DNA from: Luteolibacter rhizosphaerae
GTDB taxonomy: Bacteria; Verrucomicrobiota; Verrucomicrobiia; Verrucomicrobiales; Akkermansiaceae
DNA length: 41,495 nucleotides
Direction of reading: 5' to 3'
NCBI RefSeq assembly: GCF_025950095.1
Contig: NZ_JAPDDR010000023.1
Coordinates: 1-41,495 of the forward strand
Part shown: positions 9,025 to 17,253 of the stretch, in pieces
Layout of the letters: every line of letters begins with the position of its first letter
Position numbering within the stretch: position 1 is the stretch's first letter
Position numbers and translations under genes: made by a program
The notes under the pieces: model-generated
What the model saw: only the letters and a program-made list of their open reading frames with translations
Databases searched by the model: none
What the model was told of the DNA's origin: nothing

Positions 9025-9621
9025 TCACAGCACGCCCACCGGACGGTCGCTGGCCTTGTGCACCGTCCCGCTCACCGGATCCGCTTGGGATGCCCCGCCA
9101 CCGCCGCTGAAGGCGCCGGACATGTAGACGCCGCCCACCATCGAGGCCGCGGAGGACAGCAGCGATCCGGTCGCCTGTGCCCGGGTGGCTGCCGCTCCGG
9201 TCCGTGCCTCCCACAGCGAGATCTCACCGGCGCGATGTTGATTCGCCGCCTGCATCGCACCGGCACGCGCCATGTCCTGGATCTCCAGCTCCATCCGGCC
9301 CGCGCTCTCGGTGAAGGCATCTTCCAAGCTGCCCTCCATCACCAGCCCGGAGGTCCCGGCCATGCCCGCACGCATCCGCGCCAGCCGGCGGTCCTTGTTC
9401 ACGCGTTCCCGGCGGATGTTCTCCGCATTCTGCAGCGAGGTATTCCTCGCCGCCTGATCGGCCGCCATCTTCTGATAGAGGCCCGCTTCTTCCTGAGCCT
9501 TCGCCGATTTACGGGATTGATCGTACGAATACGCCGCCGATGCCGCCGCGATGGCGAGATAGACGTAGATTAGATCATCCACGAAGAAGATCGCCAGTGT
9601 CTCGAATAGTGCCGTCGTCAT
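9025..9621 (-). CDS. Small internal virion protein (gp14-like position)
   Basis: This 198-aa protein begins MTTALFETLAIFFVDDLIYVYLAI, a short hydrophobic N-terminal stretch, followed by an Ala-rich helical region (YDQSRKSAKAQEEAG, AADQAARNTSLQNAENIRRE) and a Gly/Ser-rich end. The block NAENIRRERVNKDRRLARMRA and the glycine-rich tail are usual for the small internal core proteins of T7-like phages, where such proteins form part of the ejection channel. The open frame extends upstream to 9888, but that part overlaps the acetyltransferase gene and is low-complexity, so ATG 9621 is chosen. It starts 5 bases after the stop codon of the acetyltransferase gene, whose last base is 9627. Confidence 0.65.
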   Translation of the reverse strand: MTTALFETLAIFFVDDLIYVYLAIAAASAAYSYDQSRKSAKAQEEAGLYQKMAADQAARNTSLQNAENIRRERVNKDRRLARMRAGMAGTSGLVMEGSLEDAFTESAGRMELEIQDMARAGAMQAANQHRAGEISLWEARTGAAATRAQATGSLLSSAASMVGGVYMSGAFSGGGGASQADPVSGTVHKASDRPVGVL

Positions 9622-9626
9622 GTCTG

Positions 9627-10019
9627 TTAGATTGCCTTTGCCAAATGAGTCACCCCCTCCGCCGTGGTGCGGAACCCGCAGGCCCGCGCCTCGCGCGCCA
9701 TCGGGGTCCGTAGCGCGCTGGCGAAAATCATCCGCAGCCCCTTTTCCCGGGCCGCTCTCTCCAATCCCTCGTAAACCGCCTTGCACGCCGCCCGCGCCTG
9801 CCGCGGTGCCAGCCCCGGCCTGCCGATCAGCCAATCGATCTGCCCCGCCGCCACGCCTTCGAACACCGTCAGCCAGCCCGCCGCGCAAGGCCCGTCATCA
9901 TCCACCGCCACCACCCCGCAGGGCGGCAGCAGCCATGCCGGCATCTCGCCCTCCCCGCGTGCCGACCACCACGAAAGGACCTCTTCCAAATACTCCGCGC
10001 TGAAGCTCTCCACTCTCAT
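9627..10019 (-). CDS. GNAT-like acetyltransferase in the virion module
   Basis: This 130-aa protein starts MRVESFSAEYLEEVLSWW and shows GVVAVDDDGPCAAGWLTVFEG, a central strand pair, then LERAAREKGLRMIFASALRTPMAREARACGF. That is the strand-helix pattern of small GNAT N-acetyltransferases, whose last motif often reads A-x-x-x-G-F. The usual acetyl-CoA loop (Q/R-x-x-G-x-G/A) is only loosely matched by RQARAACKAVYEGL, so activity is uncertain. Small acetyltransferases of this kind occur between tail and internal-protein genes of podovirus-like phages, which supports the call. The upstream ATG at 10046 would read into the heptamer repeat region, so 10019 is preferred. The substrate is unknown. Confidence 0.6.
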   Translation of the reverse strand: MRVESFSAEYLEEVLSWWSARGEGEMPAWLLPPCGVVAVDDDGPCAAGWLTVFEGVAAGQIDWLIGRPGLAPRQARAACKAVYEGLERAAREKGLRMIFASALRTPMAREARACGFRTTAEGVTHLAKAI

Positions 10020-10043
10020 ACCCACTGCGCCCCACGCGCACCT

Positions 10044-10079
10044 CATTCGTCATTCGGGAATTCTTCATTCGTCATTCCC
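10044..10079. repeat. Heptamer repeat array (ATTCGTC type)
   Basis: About five 7-base units of the type ATTCGTC / ATTCGGG / AATTCTT / CATTCGT lie at the boundary between the tail nozzle gene and the acetyltransferase gene, overlapping the nozzle stop codon. The same unit type recurs at 23721-23757. Confidence 0.7.
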
Positions 10080-13000
10080 CATACACATTCATCTTCAGCG
10101 CCAGCGACCGCACCGCGAAGGGGTAGGGCTCATCCGAAACCAGGCACACATTCCCCTGCGTGCCGTGGCTGCCCTCGAATTCCTTCTCGATCTCGCCGGT
10201 GAAGATCCCGCCCGCTCCCGCATCCAGCGGATCGAGCTTGCCCTCCGGCGTCTCCCCGATCTTCCCGCCGCGGCTCCAGCGCAGCGATGGCACCACGCGG
10301 TGGATCCGCAGCTCGCGCGAGCGGCTGCTGCCATTCCCCAGGCCGATCTCCGGCGTCATCGGCTGCAGCACCGCCTGATAGCTCAGGCCCGCCACCAGCA
10401 CCGGCCCCGTGCTCGGGATGCCCTTCCCGTCGAGAGGCTGCCAGTTCATGGCGAATCTCGGGGAGCTCGTAGGCGATCCGCTGGACCACGCGCCGCTCTC
10501 CTCCCCGTACTGTCCCTTCTGGGTGTAGAGGATCCACACCGCGCCATTCCAGTAGAGCTCCGTGTAGTCTCCCTCGCCGATGAAGTCGGGGCCGTAGTTC
10601 GCGTACTTCGGCTTGCCATTCGAATCGCCCTTCCTCTCCAGCACGCCGGTGGCATCCGGGGACAGCTTGCCGCTCACGGTGATCGTCGCCGGCGGGATAT
10701 CCACCGGCACCTCGCCTAACAGCAGCACCGTGGGATCACCCGTATCGGAAAGCGAGAGACGCTGCCAGACGGCCAGTTGCGGGGAAACCACATCACCCGT
10801 CGAACGGAAGAAAGCGTCGCCCGCCGCATAGAGCACCCAGCGGTGGGAGTCATCCAGCGTGTGCACCACCCGCTCGATCCGGAAGGACTCGCCGAGTGTC
10901 TCGTGCCGGAACCACGGCCTGCCCTCGCGCAGACCCGCCACCACATAGCGCCCGTTCGGGTTTCCACTGCCCGCGCTGCCATACAGCGGGATTGTCAGGC
11001 CGCTCACCTGCACCCCGGAGGTGAAGGGCCACTGGTCATCGGTGAGCAGGACTTCCGGGTAGGAGAGGCCGTCGTACCAGCCGGCCACCTTGAAGCCCTC
11101 CAGGTGATTCACCGGGGAGAAATCAAAGGGAGGCGGCACCGCCGCTGCCGAGTCCAGCCACCAGCCCTCGTCCGTCGGCCGCGCCATCTGCCCCGGCCGG
11201 AAGCGCTCGATGAAAAGCTCCACTCCCCGCTTCACCACGAACCAGATCTCGTCCTCCTCGCTCGTCGCGCGGATCGCGCCCACGCCCAGCACCTCGCCCT
11301 GCGTGCTATGCCGGTGCCATGCCGCCACATTCTGCGCCCGCTCGTAGGTCAGCCCGTACAGCTTCCCGCCCGAGACGAACCACACGATCTGCCAGGGCAT
11401 GCGCTGCACCGCGATGTCCGCCACCGGCTGGTCGAAGAGATGGTCCGCCAGCAGGTTCAGGTTCGCGGCCTCGTAGCGGTCGGCATCGTAGCGGTACGAG
11501 AACTCTCGTACTCGCGTGCCCCCGCGCTGCACGAAGAGCGAAACGCTATCCGAGAAGCAGGCCGGCACCCCGCCATCATGCGCACCGTAGCTGGAGTGCC
11601 GCTTCGCCTGGCCGAATTCCGGCGTGATCGACTTCTCCTCCTCCTCGCCATGCATGATCCACTCGCCGCAGCCCGTGCCCACCAGCAGGAAGCGCTCGGA
11701 GACCAGCCACAGGATCGGGTCCCGCTCGCCGATCGCGATCGTGTGCGCGAAGGCCTCGTCCGCATTTGTCCCCGGATAGAAGTTCTCGTAGTCATCCACC
11801 GCGCTGCCCCACAGCGTGTGCGGCCGCAGCTTGCTCGCCGCCATCACCACCCGCCCCTGGTGCAGCTCCACCGTGCGGGGATAGCCCTGCACGCCGCTCC
11901 ATGCCCCCTCCCGCCAGTAGGGCGTGGTCGTGATCTCCACCGGCGTCACCACCTCCGCCTTCACGCTCTTGGGATTGGTGAACTCCGTGATCTTCACCAG
12001 ACCCCGGATCATGGATTCGCTCGCCGTCAGCGTGGCGATCGGCTTCGGCGTGCCGGTCCCGTCGCCCGATGCGCTGCTGGATTTCTCCCACTTGATCCGC
12101 ATCTGCACCCGGGCCTCCTCCTCGCCCTCCGCACTCACGTTCCGGTCCGTGTCGGATTCCCACGAGCGCACATCCTCCCAAGTCTTGCCGCGGTCGGTCG
12201 AGCGCTCGATCGAGAATGTCCCGTTCCAGTTCCCCGTGGTGATGAAGGTGTAGCCGCCCTGAATGATGATCGGCTTGGAGTACTGCGGGCTGGCCGTCGG
12301 CTTCAGCTCCACCTCGTAGCTGTTCATCCGCCGCTTCTTCGAGATCTCGTAGATCCCGCCCTCGTGTTCTTTCAGCCAAGTGTCCGCCGTTGCGGTTAGG
12401 ATCACGTCCTCTCCCGGCACGGTGGCATCGTCCAGGAAGGTCTCCACCCACATTGGCATGGTCACTTCCGGAATCACCTGTCCCGGCCGCGGTGCGCGCG
12501 GGTTATAGCTCACGAATTCCCGGTAGGTCGCCGTCAGCGGCGTCTTCCCCGCCTTCGAGGTGTGCTTCCGCATGCAGATGTAGGTCCGCACATCTCCCAA
12601 AGCCACTTGGTAGCGCACCTTCTTGCCCGCGGCATACTCCTCGCCCACCGCCCAGTTCGGGATCGTCGTGTTCACCACCGTGGGCGTCACCGTGAGGGTG
12701 TGCGTCTTCTCGATGTTCTCCGGCAGCAGCGGCGGCTTCTTCGCATAGTCCACCGCCCGCAACACCCAGGAATCCTCCGCATAGCGCGTGAGCTTGTATG
12801 GCGGGTGCTCCGGATGTACGAAGTACGCCACGCTGTTGATCTGCTTCCAGCGCAGCCGCTCCAGTTGGGTATCCGCCCAGGGAATCGCCAGCTTGAGCGG
12901 ATAGAGCGCCGCACCGCGCGTGAGCACCGGCAGCCCCGTACCGCCGCTCTCCATCGTCCATCCGTTCGTCGTGCCGCTCACCTTGTCCGGCAGCGGCACC

Positions 13001-13527
13001 GTGGAGGGCACCGTCGCCCGCCATAGCGCGGTCCGCGCGGAGCCCGTGATCTCCTCGATGATCCAGCCCAGCTCCAGATCATAGGAGATCACCGCATCAT
13101 TGCTCTGCGGCGCGAAGAGCCCGCTCAGGCAGTAGACCGGATAGCCGTTCGCCATCCGCATCGGCTTGTAGGTCCCCGCCATGCTCCCGCGCGTCCCGCT
13201 GATCCCGCTCACCGTCATCCAGGCGGATCCCGGATCCTTCACCGGCTTCCCTTGGGAGAAGATCTGCATCCCCTCGTCCACCAGCACCAGCATCGCCGCC
13301 TCCGAGGTGGATACCTGGAACTCCACCAGCCGCGCCGCCTCCGCCCCGCCCGGCAGCTTGCCCATGAACTCCGTGCCCGGCCGCTTCTGCACCGACCCCT
13401 GCGGCAGCACGATGAAATTCTCCAGCAGCCTGCAGCCGCCCGAGTACTTCTCGATATCCGTCCGCCCGTCCAGCCACGGCGAAAGCTCCCCCGCCCCGAA
13501 CGACACCTGATGTTTTACGATACCCAT
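10072..13527 (-). CDS. Tail nozzle / tail tubular protein B-like (gp12-like)
   Basis: This 1151-aa protein opens MGIVKHQVSFGAGELSP, then DGRTDIEKYSGGC, NFIVLPQGSVQKRPGTEF. The run F-x-x-G-E-L-S-P, G-R-x-D and K-Y-x-x-G-C followed by P-x-G-x-x-x-R-P-G-T is the standard N-terminus of podoviral tail tubular protein B homologs, which form the nozzle of the short tail. The rest is beta-rich, with many Trp and Tyr and no membrane segment. It is longer than T7 gp12 (about 800 aa) but within the range seen for these phages. It follows the tail adaptor gene. The start ATG has no strong ribosome site; GAGATCTC lies about 20 bases before it. The call is confident. Confidence 0.85.
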   Translation of the reverse strand: MGIVKHQVSFGAGELSPWLDGRTDIEKYSGGCRLLENFIVLPQGSVQKRPGTEFMGKLPGGAEAARLVEFQVSTSEAAMLVLVDEGMQIFSQGKPVKDPGSAWMTVSGISGTRGSMAGTYKPMRMANGYPVYCLSGLFAPQSNDAVISYDLELGWIIEEITGSARTALWRATVPSTVPLPDKVSGTTNGWTMESGGTGLPVLTRGAALYPLKLAIPWADTQLERLRWKQINSVAYFVHPEHPPYKLTRYAEDSWVLRAVDYAKKPPLLPENIEKTHTLTVTPTVVNTTIPNWAVGEEYAAGKKVRYQVALGDVRTYICMRKHTSKAGKTPLTATYREFVSYNPRAPRPGQVIPEVTMPMWVETFLDDATVPGEDVILTATADTWLKEHEGGIYEISKKRRMNSYEVELKPTASPQYSKPIIIQGGYTFITTGNWNGTFSIERSTDRGKTWEDVRSWESDTDRNVSAEGEEEARVQMRIKWEKSSSASGDGTGTPKPIATLTASESMIRGLVKITEFTNPKSVKAEVVTPVEITTTPYWREGAWSGVQGYPRTVELHQGRVVMAASKLRPHTLWGSAVDDYENFYPGTNADEAFAHTIAIGERDPILWLVSERFLLVGTGCGEWIMHGEEEEKSITPEFGQAKRHSSYGAHDGGVPACFSDSVSLFVQRGGTRVREFSYRYDADRYEAANLNLLADHLFDQPVADIAVQRMPWQIVWFVSGGKLYGLTYERAQNVAAWHRHSTQGEVLGVGAIRATSEEDEIWFVVKRGVELFIERFRPGQMARPTDEGWWLDSAAAVPPPFDFSPVNHLEGFKVAGWYDGLSYPEVLLTDDQWPFTSGVQVSGLTIPLYGSAGSGNPNGRYVVAGLREGRPWFRHETLGESFRIERVVHTLDDSHRWVLYAAGDAFFRSTGDVVSPQLAVWQRLSLSDTGDPTVLLLGEVPVDIPPATITVSGKLSPDATGVLERKGDSNGKPKYANYGPDFIGEGDYTELYWNGAVWILYTQKGQYGEESGAWSSGSPTSSPRFAMNWQPLDGKGIPSTGPVLVAGLSYQAVLQPMTPEIGLGNGSSRSRELRIHRVVPSLRWSRGGKIGETPEGKLDPLDAGAGGIFTGEIEKEFEGSHGTQGNVCLVSDEPYPFAVRSLALKMNVYGE

Positions 13528-13563
13528 CGTACTAAATTTGAGATCTCAACCCGACTGACTTCC

Positions 13564-13592
13564 CACTGATCACTGATCACTCGGCACTACTG
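13564..13592. repeat. Heptamer repeat array (CTGATCA type)
   Basis: Units CTGATCA, CTGATCA, CTCGGCA, CTACTG fill the gap after the tail adaptor gene and overlap its stop codon. The period is seven bases and the unit recurs at several gene boundaries in the window. Confidence 0.7.
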
Positions 13593-14501
13593 CCTTCTCC
13601 CCGTCAGCGAACTCCCCAGCAGCTCCTCCAGCGGATGGTTCTCCGCGCTCCGCGAGTCATGCCCGTCCGCCGTCCGCGCCGCCGGCAGGTCCACCTGCTC
13701 GTAGCGCTGCAGCAGCGCTTGCTCGAGCTGCTCGCTCCCCGTGATCGCCCGCGCCAGCCGCGATGCCAGCAGCGTCACGAAGGCCGCCGTAAACAATGGA
13801 TCGTAATCGTTCGGCTCATCCACCCTGCTCACGTAGTGCAGCCGCAGCGACTCCGCGTCCGCCAGCAGGCAGCGCTTCAGATTGGCCCGTTGCAGGCGGA
13901 AACGATCGATCCTGCCGTGATCTCCCTCCAGCGCCTCCAGCTTCAGGAAGTCCGCCGGCAGCGCGAAGGCCGCCCCATGCTCCCCGCGCTCCTCATCCAG
14001 CAGCGTCCGGAATACCGGCGCGCCGGAGGAACCGGCCAGTACCGTCCACTTCTCCACCAGCTCCGGAGCCGCCACCTTCTCGTAGCTCTCGAAGCGCCTC
14101 ACCCCCGCGTGATAGATCGCCCAGCGCTTGTCCGTGAACATTTCGTTCAGCTCATACTGCAGCTCGTAGCCCGGCAGCGGGGTCCCGCCCAGACTCCACT
14201 TCGGCTTGCTCTGGGAAGTACCCAGCGGCCTGTAGATCTGCGGATCGGTTCCCCATGGCGCGGACCCGCCCCAGGACGCCCCGGTCACCACGCGATCATA
14301 GCTGCTCGCCGCCACCTCCGGCACCAGCCGCACCGCCTTCAGCGCGAAGCCCCAGAAATGCGCCCGCAGCACCTCATCCCGCACCTGCGGGAAATGCAGC
14401 GCCGCATGCCGCGCGTTCTTGTCGTTCGGATCGTCCAGGCTCGCGATCGCGCGCTCCCCGATCTTCCCCAGCGCCAGATTCGTCAGGTCCGTCTTCGTCA
14501 T
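13587..14501 (-). CDS. Tail adaptor / tail tubular protein A-like (gp11-like)
   Basis: This 304-aa protein starts MTKTDLTNLALGKIGERAI, continues with SLDDPNDKNARHAALHFPQVRDEVLRAHFW and later YVSRVDEPNDYDPLFTAAFVTLLASRLA. These are the hallmark blocks of the T7 gp11/gatekeeper family, which joins the portal to the tail nozzle. Members are usually about 200 aa; this one carries a middle insertion of about 80-100 residues (around 70-190) rich in Trp, Gly and Pro. ATG 14501 is chosen because it aligns with the family start; the upstream 11 residues (from 14534) do not. GAGATCT lies upstream of the start. It directly precedes the nozzle gene, the normal order. Confidence 0.87.
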   Translation of the reverse strand: MTKTDLTNLALGKIGERAIASLDDPNDKNARHAALHFPQVRDEVLRAHFWGFALKAVRLVPEVAASSYDRVVTGASWGGSAPWGTDPQIYRPLGTSQSKPKWSLGGTPLPGYELQYELNEMFTDKRWAIYHAGVRRFESYEKVAAPELVEKWTVLAGSSGAPVFRTLLDEERGEHGAAFALPADFLKLEALEGDHGRIDRFRLQRANLKRCLLADAESLRLHYVSRVDEPNDYDPLFTAAFVTLLASRLARAITGSEQLEQALLQRYEQVDLPAARTADGHDSRSAENHPLEELLGSSLTGRRQ

Positions 14502-14607
14502 CGTTCTGCTAGATCTCGTACCCGCCGCGGCCACCCGCGGCTTCCTCCGGAATCAGGCCGCACCCGCCCCTCGCGGACCGGGTGCGGCCGTCCCCTTTCC
14601 TCCCTAC

Positions 14608-15069
14608 TCAGCAGTTCAGCGAGTAAACCACGTGCGCCCGCACCGCCGTATTCGCCGGCATGGTCGGCACCGTCGTCGGAATGAATTCCAGGTAACTTTC
14701 CTTCGCCAGCACCGGATACTCGTGCCTCAGGAAGGGCAGCGGCATCGCCCCGCCGATCCCGTCCTGTGCCATCGTTGCGTTGTTATAGACCGTCTTGTCC
14801 GAGCCATCCACCGGCACCACCTCCATGGTGCCCATGATGGTCGTGCCGTGCCCGGAGGTGATCCAGGTCAGGTGCGGCACGATCCTCGCACCGGCCGGCA
14901 GCGCGGCAAAGCGCACCCGGTCCATGGTCAGGGCCGATGCCCCCACTTGGATCGTCTCGTTGTAGCTGTAAAGCGGCCGATGAATTTCCAGACCCGAAGG
15001 CCCCGCATTCGGTCCGCGTGTCGCGGCCAGTGCCTGCTTCGCTGCTGCGCTTGATGTGAAAATAGCCAT
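14608..15069 (-). CDS. Small head protein next to the capsid gene (decoration/fibre-like)
   Basis: This 153-aa protein starts MAIFTSSAAAKQALAATRG and contains DRVRFAALPAGARIVPHLTW and a beta-rich second half ending VRAHVVYSLNC. A D-R-(V/I)-x-x-x-x-L-P-x-G-A pattern in a 120-160 aa beta protein beside the major capsid gene is common in podoviruses, where the product is annotated as a head or decoration protein. A good ribosome site, AGGAGA, lies 7 bases before ATG 15069. There is no signal peptide. It lies between the capsid gene and the tail adaptor gene, as expected for a head accessory gene. Its exact position in the particle is not visible from the sequence. Confidence 0.65.
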   Translation of the reverse strand: MAIFTSSAAAKQALAATRGPNAGPSGLEIHRPLYSYNETIQVGASALTMDRVRFAALPAGARIVPHLTWITSGHGTTIMGTMEVVPVDGSDKTVYNNATMAQDGIGGAMPLPFLRHEYPVLAKESYLEFIPTTVPTMPANTAVRAHVVYSLNC

Positions 15070-15114
15070 GTGTTTCTCCTATTGTTCTAGTAGTTCTCCC
15101 TATCCCGCCCCGCA

Positions 15115-16056
15115 TCAGGCGGCCTGCTCGCACTCCACCAGCACCACCTGCTTCTCGTCCTTGCGCGCCGCACCCACCTTGATCCGCGAATACACCTGGA
15201 TCGCCTGCGACTGCGTCGGCAGCGTGTCGATCGAGGTCTTCACGTCGTACCAGAAGTCCAGATAGACCCCGGTGGACACCCACATCGGACAGGAGCGGAT
15301 GATCTTGCCCGCATTCGGGGAAGTGCGCTTCCCGATCTGCTCGGAGCGGATGAAGTGGATGCCCATGAAGTAATCCACCTCGCCATCCACCAGCGCCTGC
15401 ACCTTGTTGTAGTCCGCGCTGCCGGTCTCCTCCACGTCCGCCAGCAGGTTGTTCAGCTCGTCCTGGGACACCGCCATGCAGAGGTGCGCCCCTTCCTCGT
15501 GCTGGTCCTGGCCGTACACCTCGTTCTTGCCGAAGATGCCTTTCGCCCGGATCAGCTTCGCCAGGTTCAGGCCGGTATTACCCACGACCAGATCCGTGCG
15601 GTAGTCCGCCAGCACCGTCTGGCTCGCCGGCAGCGTCAGCGAGCTCATGTTATCCTCCAGCCCCTCCAGGTTCGCCCCGGTGATGCCGTCCAGGAAGATC
15701 TTGTCGATCTTGCGGCCCGCCGCCATGCGGTGCTGCAGCGCGATGTCGCCCGTCGGGGCCACCGCCAGCGCCAGCGTCGCGGCATCGTCTTCATCGATCA
15801 GCGTCGCCTTCTGCGCCTTGCGCGGGAAGATGTAGCGGTGCTCCAGACCCAGCTCCTCGCCGATCGTCGGCTGGATGCGGCCCGTCACATCGGTCATCTC
15901 CGTCGCCTGGATCCGGCGGTGGGCCGAGGCCTTGCCGGTGCAGCCGGTCTTCACCGTCGCATACTTCTGGAAGCGGCTCGCCTTCTGCTGGGCCAGATGC
16001 TCCATCCCGTCCTGGAATACTGCCCGCGCGCTTTGCGGGATCGTCAATGTGGACAT
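15115..16056 (-). CDS. Major capsid protein
   Basis: This 313-aa protein starts MSTLTIPQSARAVFQDGMEHLAQQK. It has a helical N-arm followed by VTGRIQPTIGEELGLEHRYIFPRKAQKATLIDEDDAATL and a central helix AAGRKIDKIFLDGITGANL, the pattern of the podoviral phage capsid protein family that builds the icosahedral head. The C-terminal part has VDYFMGIHFIRSEQI and ends in a strand with QAIQVYSRIKVGAARKDEKQ, as in HK97-fold capsid proteins. Length fits the family (300-350 aa). In T7-like phages this gene directly follows the scaffold gene; here five other genes and 0.8 kb of repeat-rich intergenic DNA intervene. The upstream sequence ACTTAGAGACGAT gives a weak GAGA ribosome site. Confidence 0.85.
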   Translation of the reverse strand: MSTLTIPQSARAVFQDGMEHLAQQKASRFQKYATVKTGCTGKASAHRRIQATEMTDVTGRIQPTIGEELGLEHRYIFPRKAQKATLIDEDDAATLALAVAPTGDIALQHRMAAGRKIDKIFLDGITGANLEGLEDNMSSLTLPASQTVLADYRTDLVVGNTGLNLAKLIRAKGIFGKNEVYGQDQHEEGAHLCMAVSQDELNNLLADVEETGSADYNKVQALVDGEVDYFMGIHFIRSEQIGKRTSPNAGKIIRSCPMWVSTGVYLDFWYDVKTSIDTLPTQSQAIQVYSRIKVGAARKDEKQVVLVECEQAA

Positions 16057-16234
16057 ATCGTCTCTAAGTTTGTGTGTGTGGTTCTGTCTTCGGATTCACG
16101 GGCGGCGCCGCTCCGGCCCGTCCCTCGTGTCTCCTCCGATGCTCCACCCCGGACCGCAGGTCCCCGCTCCTCTCGGACCGGGAATTGTCTGCGCGCATGG
16201 CGGGTCGGGTGATACGACCTCAAACTACTCCAAA

Positions 16235-16292
16235 CCTCGTACTTCGCGGAAGCGGCAGATTCCTTGCCGGCCTCACTTCGGAAAAAAGCCAT
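16235..16292. repeat. REP-like element (type TTGCCGGCCTCACTTCGG)
   Basis: The segment with CCTCGTACTTC and CCTTGCCGGCCTCACTTCGG followed by AAAAAAGCC recurs at 25711-25770 in the same orientation and, inverted and less complete, at 38371-38427. All copies are intergenic. Confidence 0.7.
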
Positions 16293-16333
16293 TCCGCTAC
16301 CGCTCGCATCCCCGCGGGAATCTCCTGCCTTCC

Positions 16334-16367
16334 CACGGATCACTGCTCACGGATCGCTCGGCACTTT
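16334..16367. repeat. Degenerate heptamer repeat array
   Basis: The sequence runs CACGGAT CACTGCT CACGGAT CGCTCGG CACTTTT, a degenerate seven-base period related to the CTGATCA arrays, in the intergenic region upstream of the capsid gene. Confidence 0.6.
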
Positions 16368-16469
16368 TACCACTCCCCGGCCCAGGGCGGCCTGTCGCCG
16401 CCCCGGCGACCCCCTCACCCTCAGACACATGACAAGCACCTGACTACACCTCGATATCTTCAGCTTATC

Positions 16470-16627
16470 CGGCCATAAGAGACTGGTCCTTGCAACATCC
16501 CTGCACCGCCGCTAAAGATGTCCGGAGACGATCCTTGGATTGTCTTGGCTGCCCGGCTGAATCCGGGGGGAATCTACCTGGCGGCCTCAGCGGCCATCGG
16601 TCTCAGGATCGGTGGCCGCTCTTTTTT
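16470..16627 (+). ncRNA. Candidate structured RNA ending in a terminator
   Basis: No gene lies on the plus strand here, yet three successive hairpins are visible: 16526-16545 (AGACGATC / GATTGTCT around a 4-base loop), 16552-16567 (CCCGG / CCGGG around CTGAAT) and the terminator hairpin at 16589-16620 followed by a T run. That is the form of a short independent transcript. The 5' end is a guess, and no match to 6S, SRP or tmRNA was recognised. It could also be the remnant of a leader whose gene was lost. Confidence 0.35.
16589..16627 (+). terminator. Rho-independent terminator
   Basis: The arms AGCGGCCATCGG (16589-16600) and TCGGTGGCCGCT (16609-16620) pair over about 10 of 12 positions around an 8-base loop and are followed by CTTTTTT. 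It points along the plus strand, where no protein gene precedes it. Confidence 0.75.
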
Positions 16628-16657
16628 AGCCCACCCCCTCCAACCACACTGCCATTC

Positions 16658-16690
16658 CACTGATCACTGCTCACTGATCACTCGGCACTT
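16658..16690. repeat. Heptamer repeat array (CTGATCA type)
   Basis: Units CTGATCA, CTGCTCA, CTGATCA, CTCGGCA, CTT in direct tandem, period seven, in the 0.8-kb intergenic stretch between the capsid gene and the membrane protein gene at 16873. Confidence 0.7.
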
Positions 16691-16728
16691 CTTCCTCCCC
16701 GTCCCGGAGGACCGCCGGAGTCTTCTTC

Positions 16729-16822
16729 CCCGCCCCGGAGGGGCATCGGAACTTAGCCGGTCGGCAAGCGCAGCGCAGCCACCGGTTAGACCCGCCACAC
16801 CATTGGCGCCCCGGAGGGCCGC
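16729..16822. repeat. GC-rich interspersed repeat, copy 1
   Basis: The segment from CCCCGCCCCGGAGGGGCATC through CTTAGCCGGT, CGCAGCGCAGCCACCGGTTA to CCCCGGAGGGCCGC is nearly repeated at 39917-40010, and its first half recurs inverted at 40093-40139. It contains self-complementary CCGGT/ACCGG blocks and is intergenic in all cases. Confidence 0.7.
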
Positions 16823-16872
16823 CGGAAGTCCCCGACCCACCCTTGCCGGCCCCTAAATGGAAAAAACCAAAA

Positions 16873-17253
16873 TCACCCCCGCTTCCGCACCCTCCGCCAC
16901 CGCCACGCTAGGCAACCCGTCCACACCACCACCACCGCTAAAAGCAGACTCGCATGGGGTACCTTTGCCCAACCCTGCTTCTTTCTCGAGCCAAACGAGA
17001 TCCCTCTCACTCTCATGGGCCTTCTCTCAACCGCTGCCGTCCGATATCCGTCCCATCCGCTCCAAACCTTCCATCCTCCCAGATTCCAATTGGTGTGGTT
17101 CAAGTGAAGGAAGACTACCGAGTTAGTGTTCTCCACATAGATGCGGTGGTTCCCAGCGTTAGAATTAAACCGCTCCGAATCCCGCCACGCCCACGTGATA
17201 AACCCCATCACCACCAGCCCCGCCCAGAAGATCAGCGAGCGATGCAGCTTCAC
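16873..17253 (-). CDS. Two-helix membrane protein of the WAWxDS/PxW family
   Basis: This 126-aa protein starts MKLHRSLIFWAGLVVMGFITWAWRDS, a first membrane helix ending in the WAWxDS signature that recurs in the window. A region of about 60 residues follows (HRIYVENTNSVVFLHLNHTN, WKVWSGWDGY), then KVPHASLLLAVVVVWTGCLAW and the basic tail RWRRVRKRG. By the positive-inside rule both ends lie in the cytoplasm and the middle is exported. Its ATG overlaps the stop of the gene before it as ATGA (17250-17253), so the two are translated together. No function is recognised. It lies between phage scaffold and capsid genes but looks like a host gene. Confidence 0.75.
   Translation of the reverse strand: MKLHRSLIFWAGLVVMGFITWAWRDSERFNSNAGNHRIYVENTNSVVFLHLNHTNWNLGGWKVWSGWDGYRTAAVERRPMRVRGISFGSRKKQGWAKVPHASLLLAVVVVWTGCLAWRWRRVRKRG

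Noticed and set aside
9622..9888. Upstream extension of the small internal virion protein
   Set aside because: The extra 89 codons overlap the acetyltransferase gene and encode only Gly/Arg/Ala-rich sequence; ATG 9621 begins the hydrophobic stretch typical of the protein.
10777..12399. 540-codon open frame on the plus strand
   Set aside because: It lies fully antisense to the tail nozzle gene and its product is dominated by Arg, His, Leu and Pro, as expected for the reverse frame of a GC-rich gene.
13635..16212. Plus-strand open frames opposite the tail adaptor, head and capsid genes
   Set aside because: All are antisense to well-supported phage genes and have biased composition.
16057..16872. 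Open frames in the 0.8-kb gap before the capsid gene
   Set aside because: They consist of translated repeats (heptamers, REP-like and GC-rich elements) with Pro/Ser/Arg-rich products and no ribosome sites.
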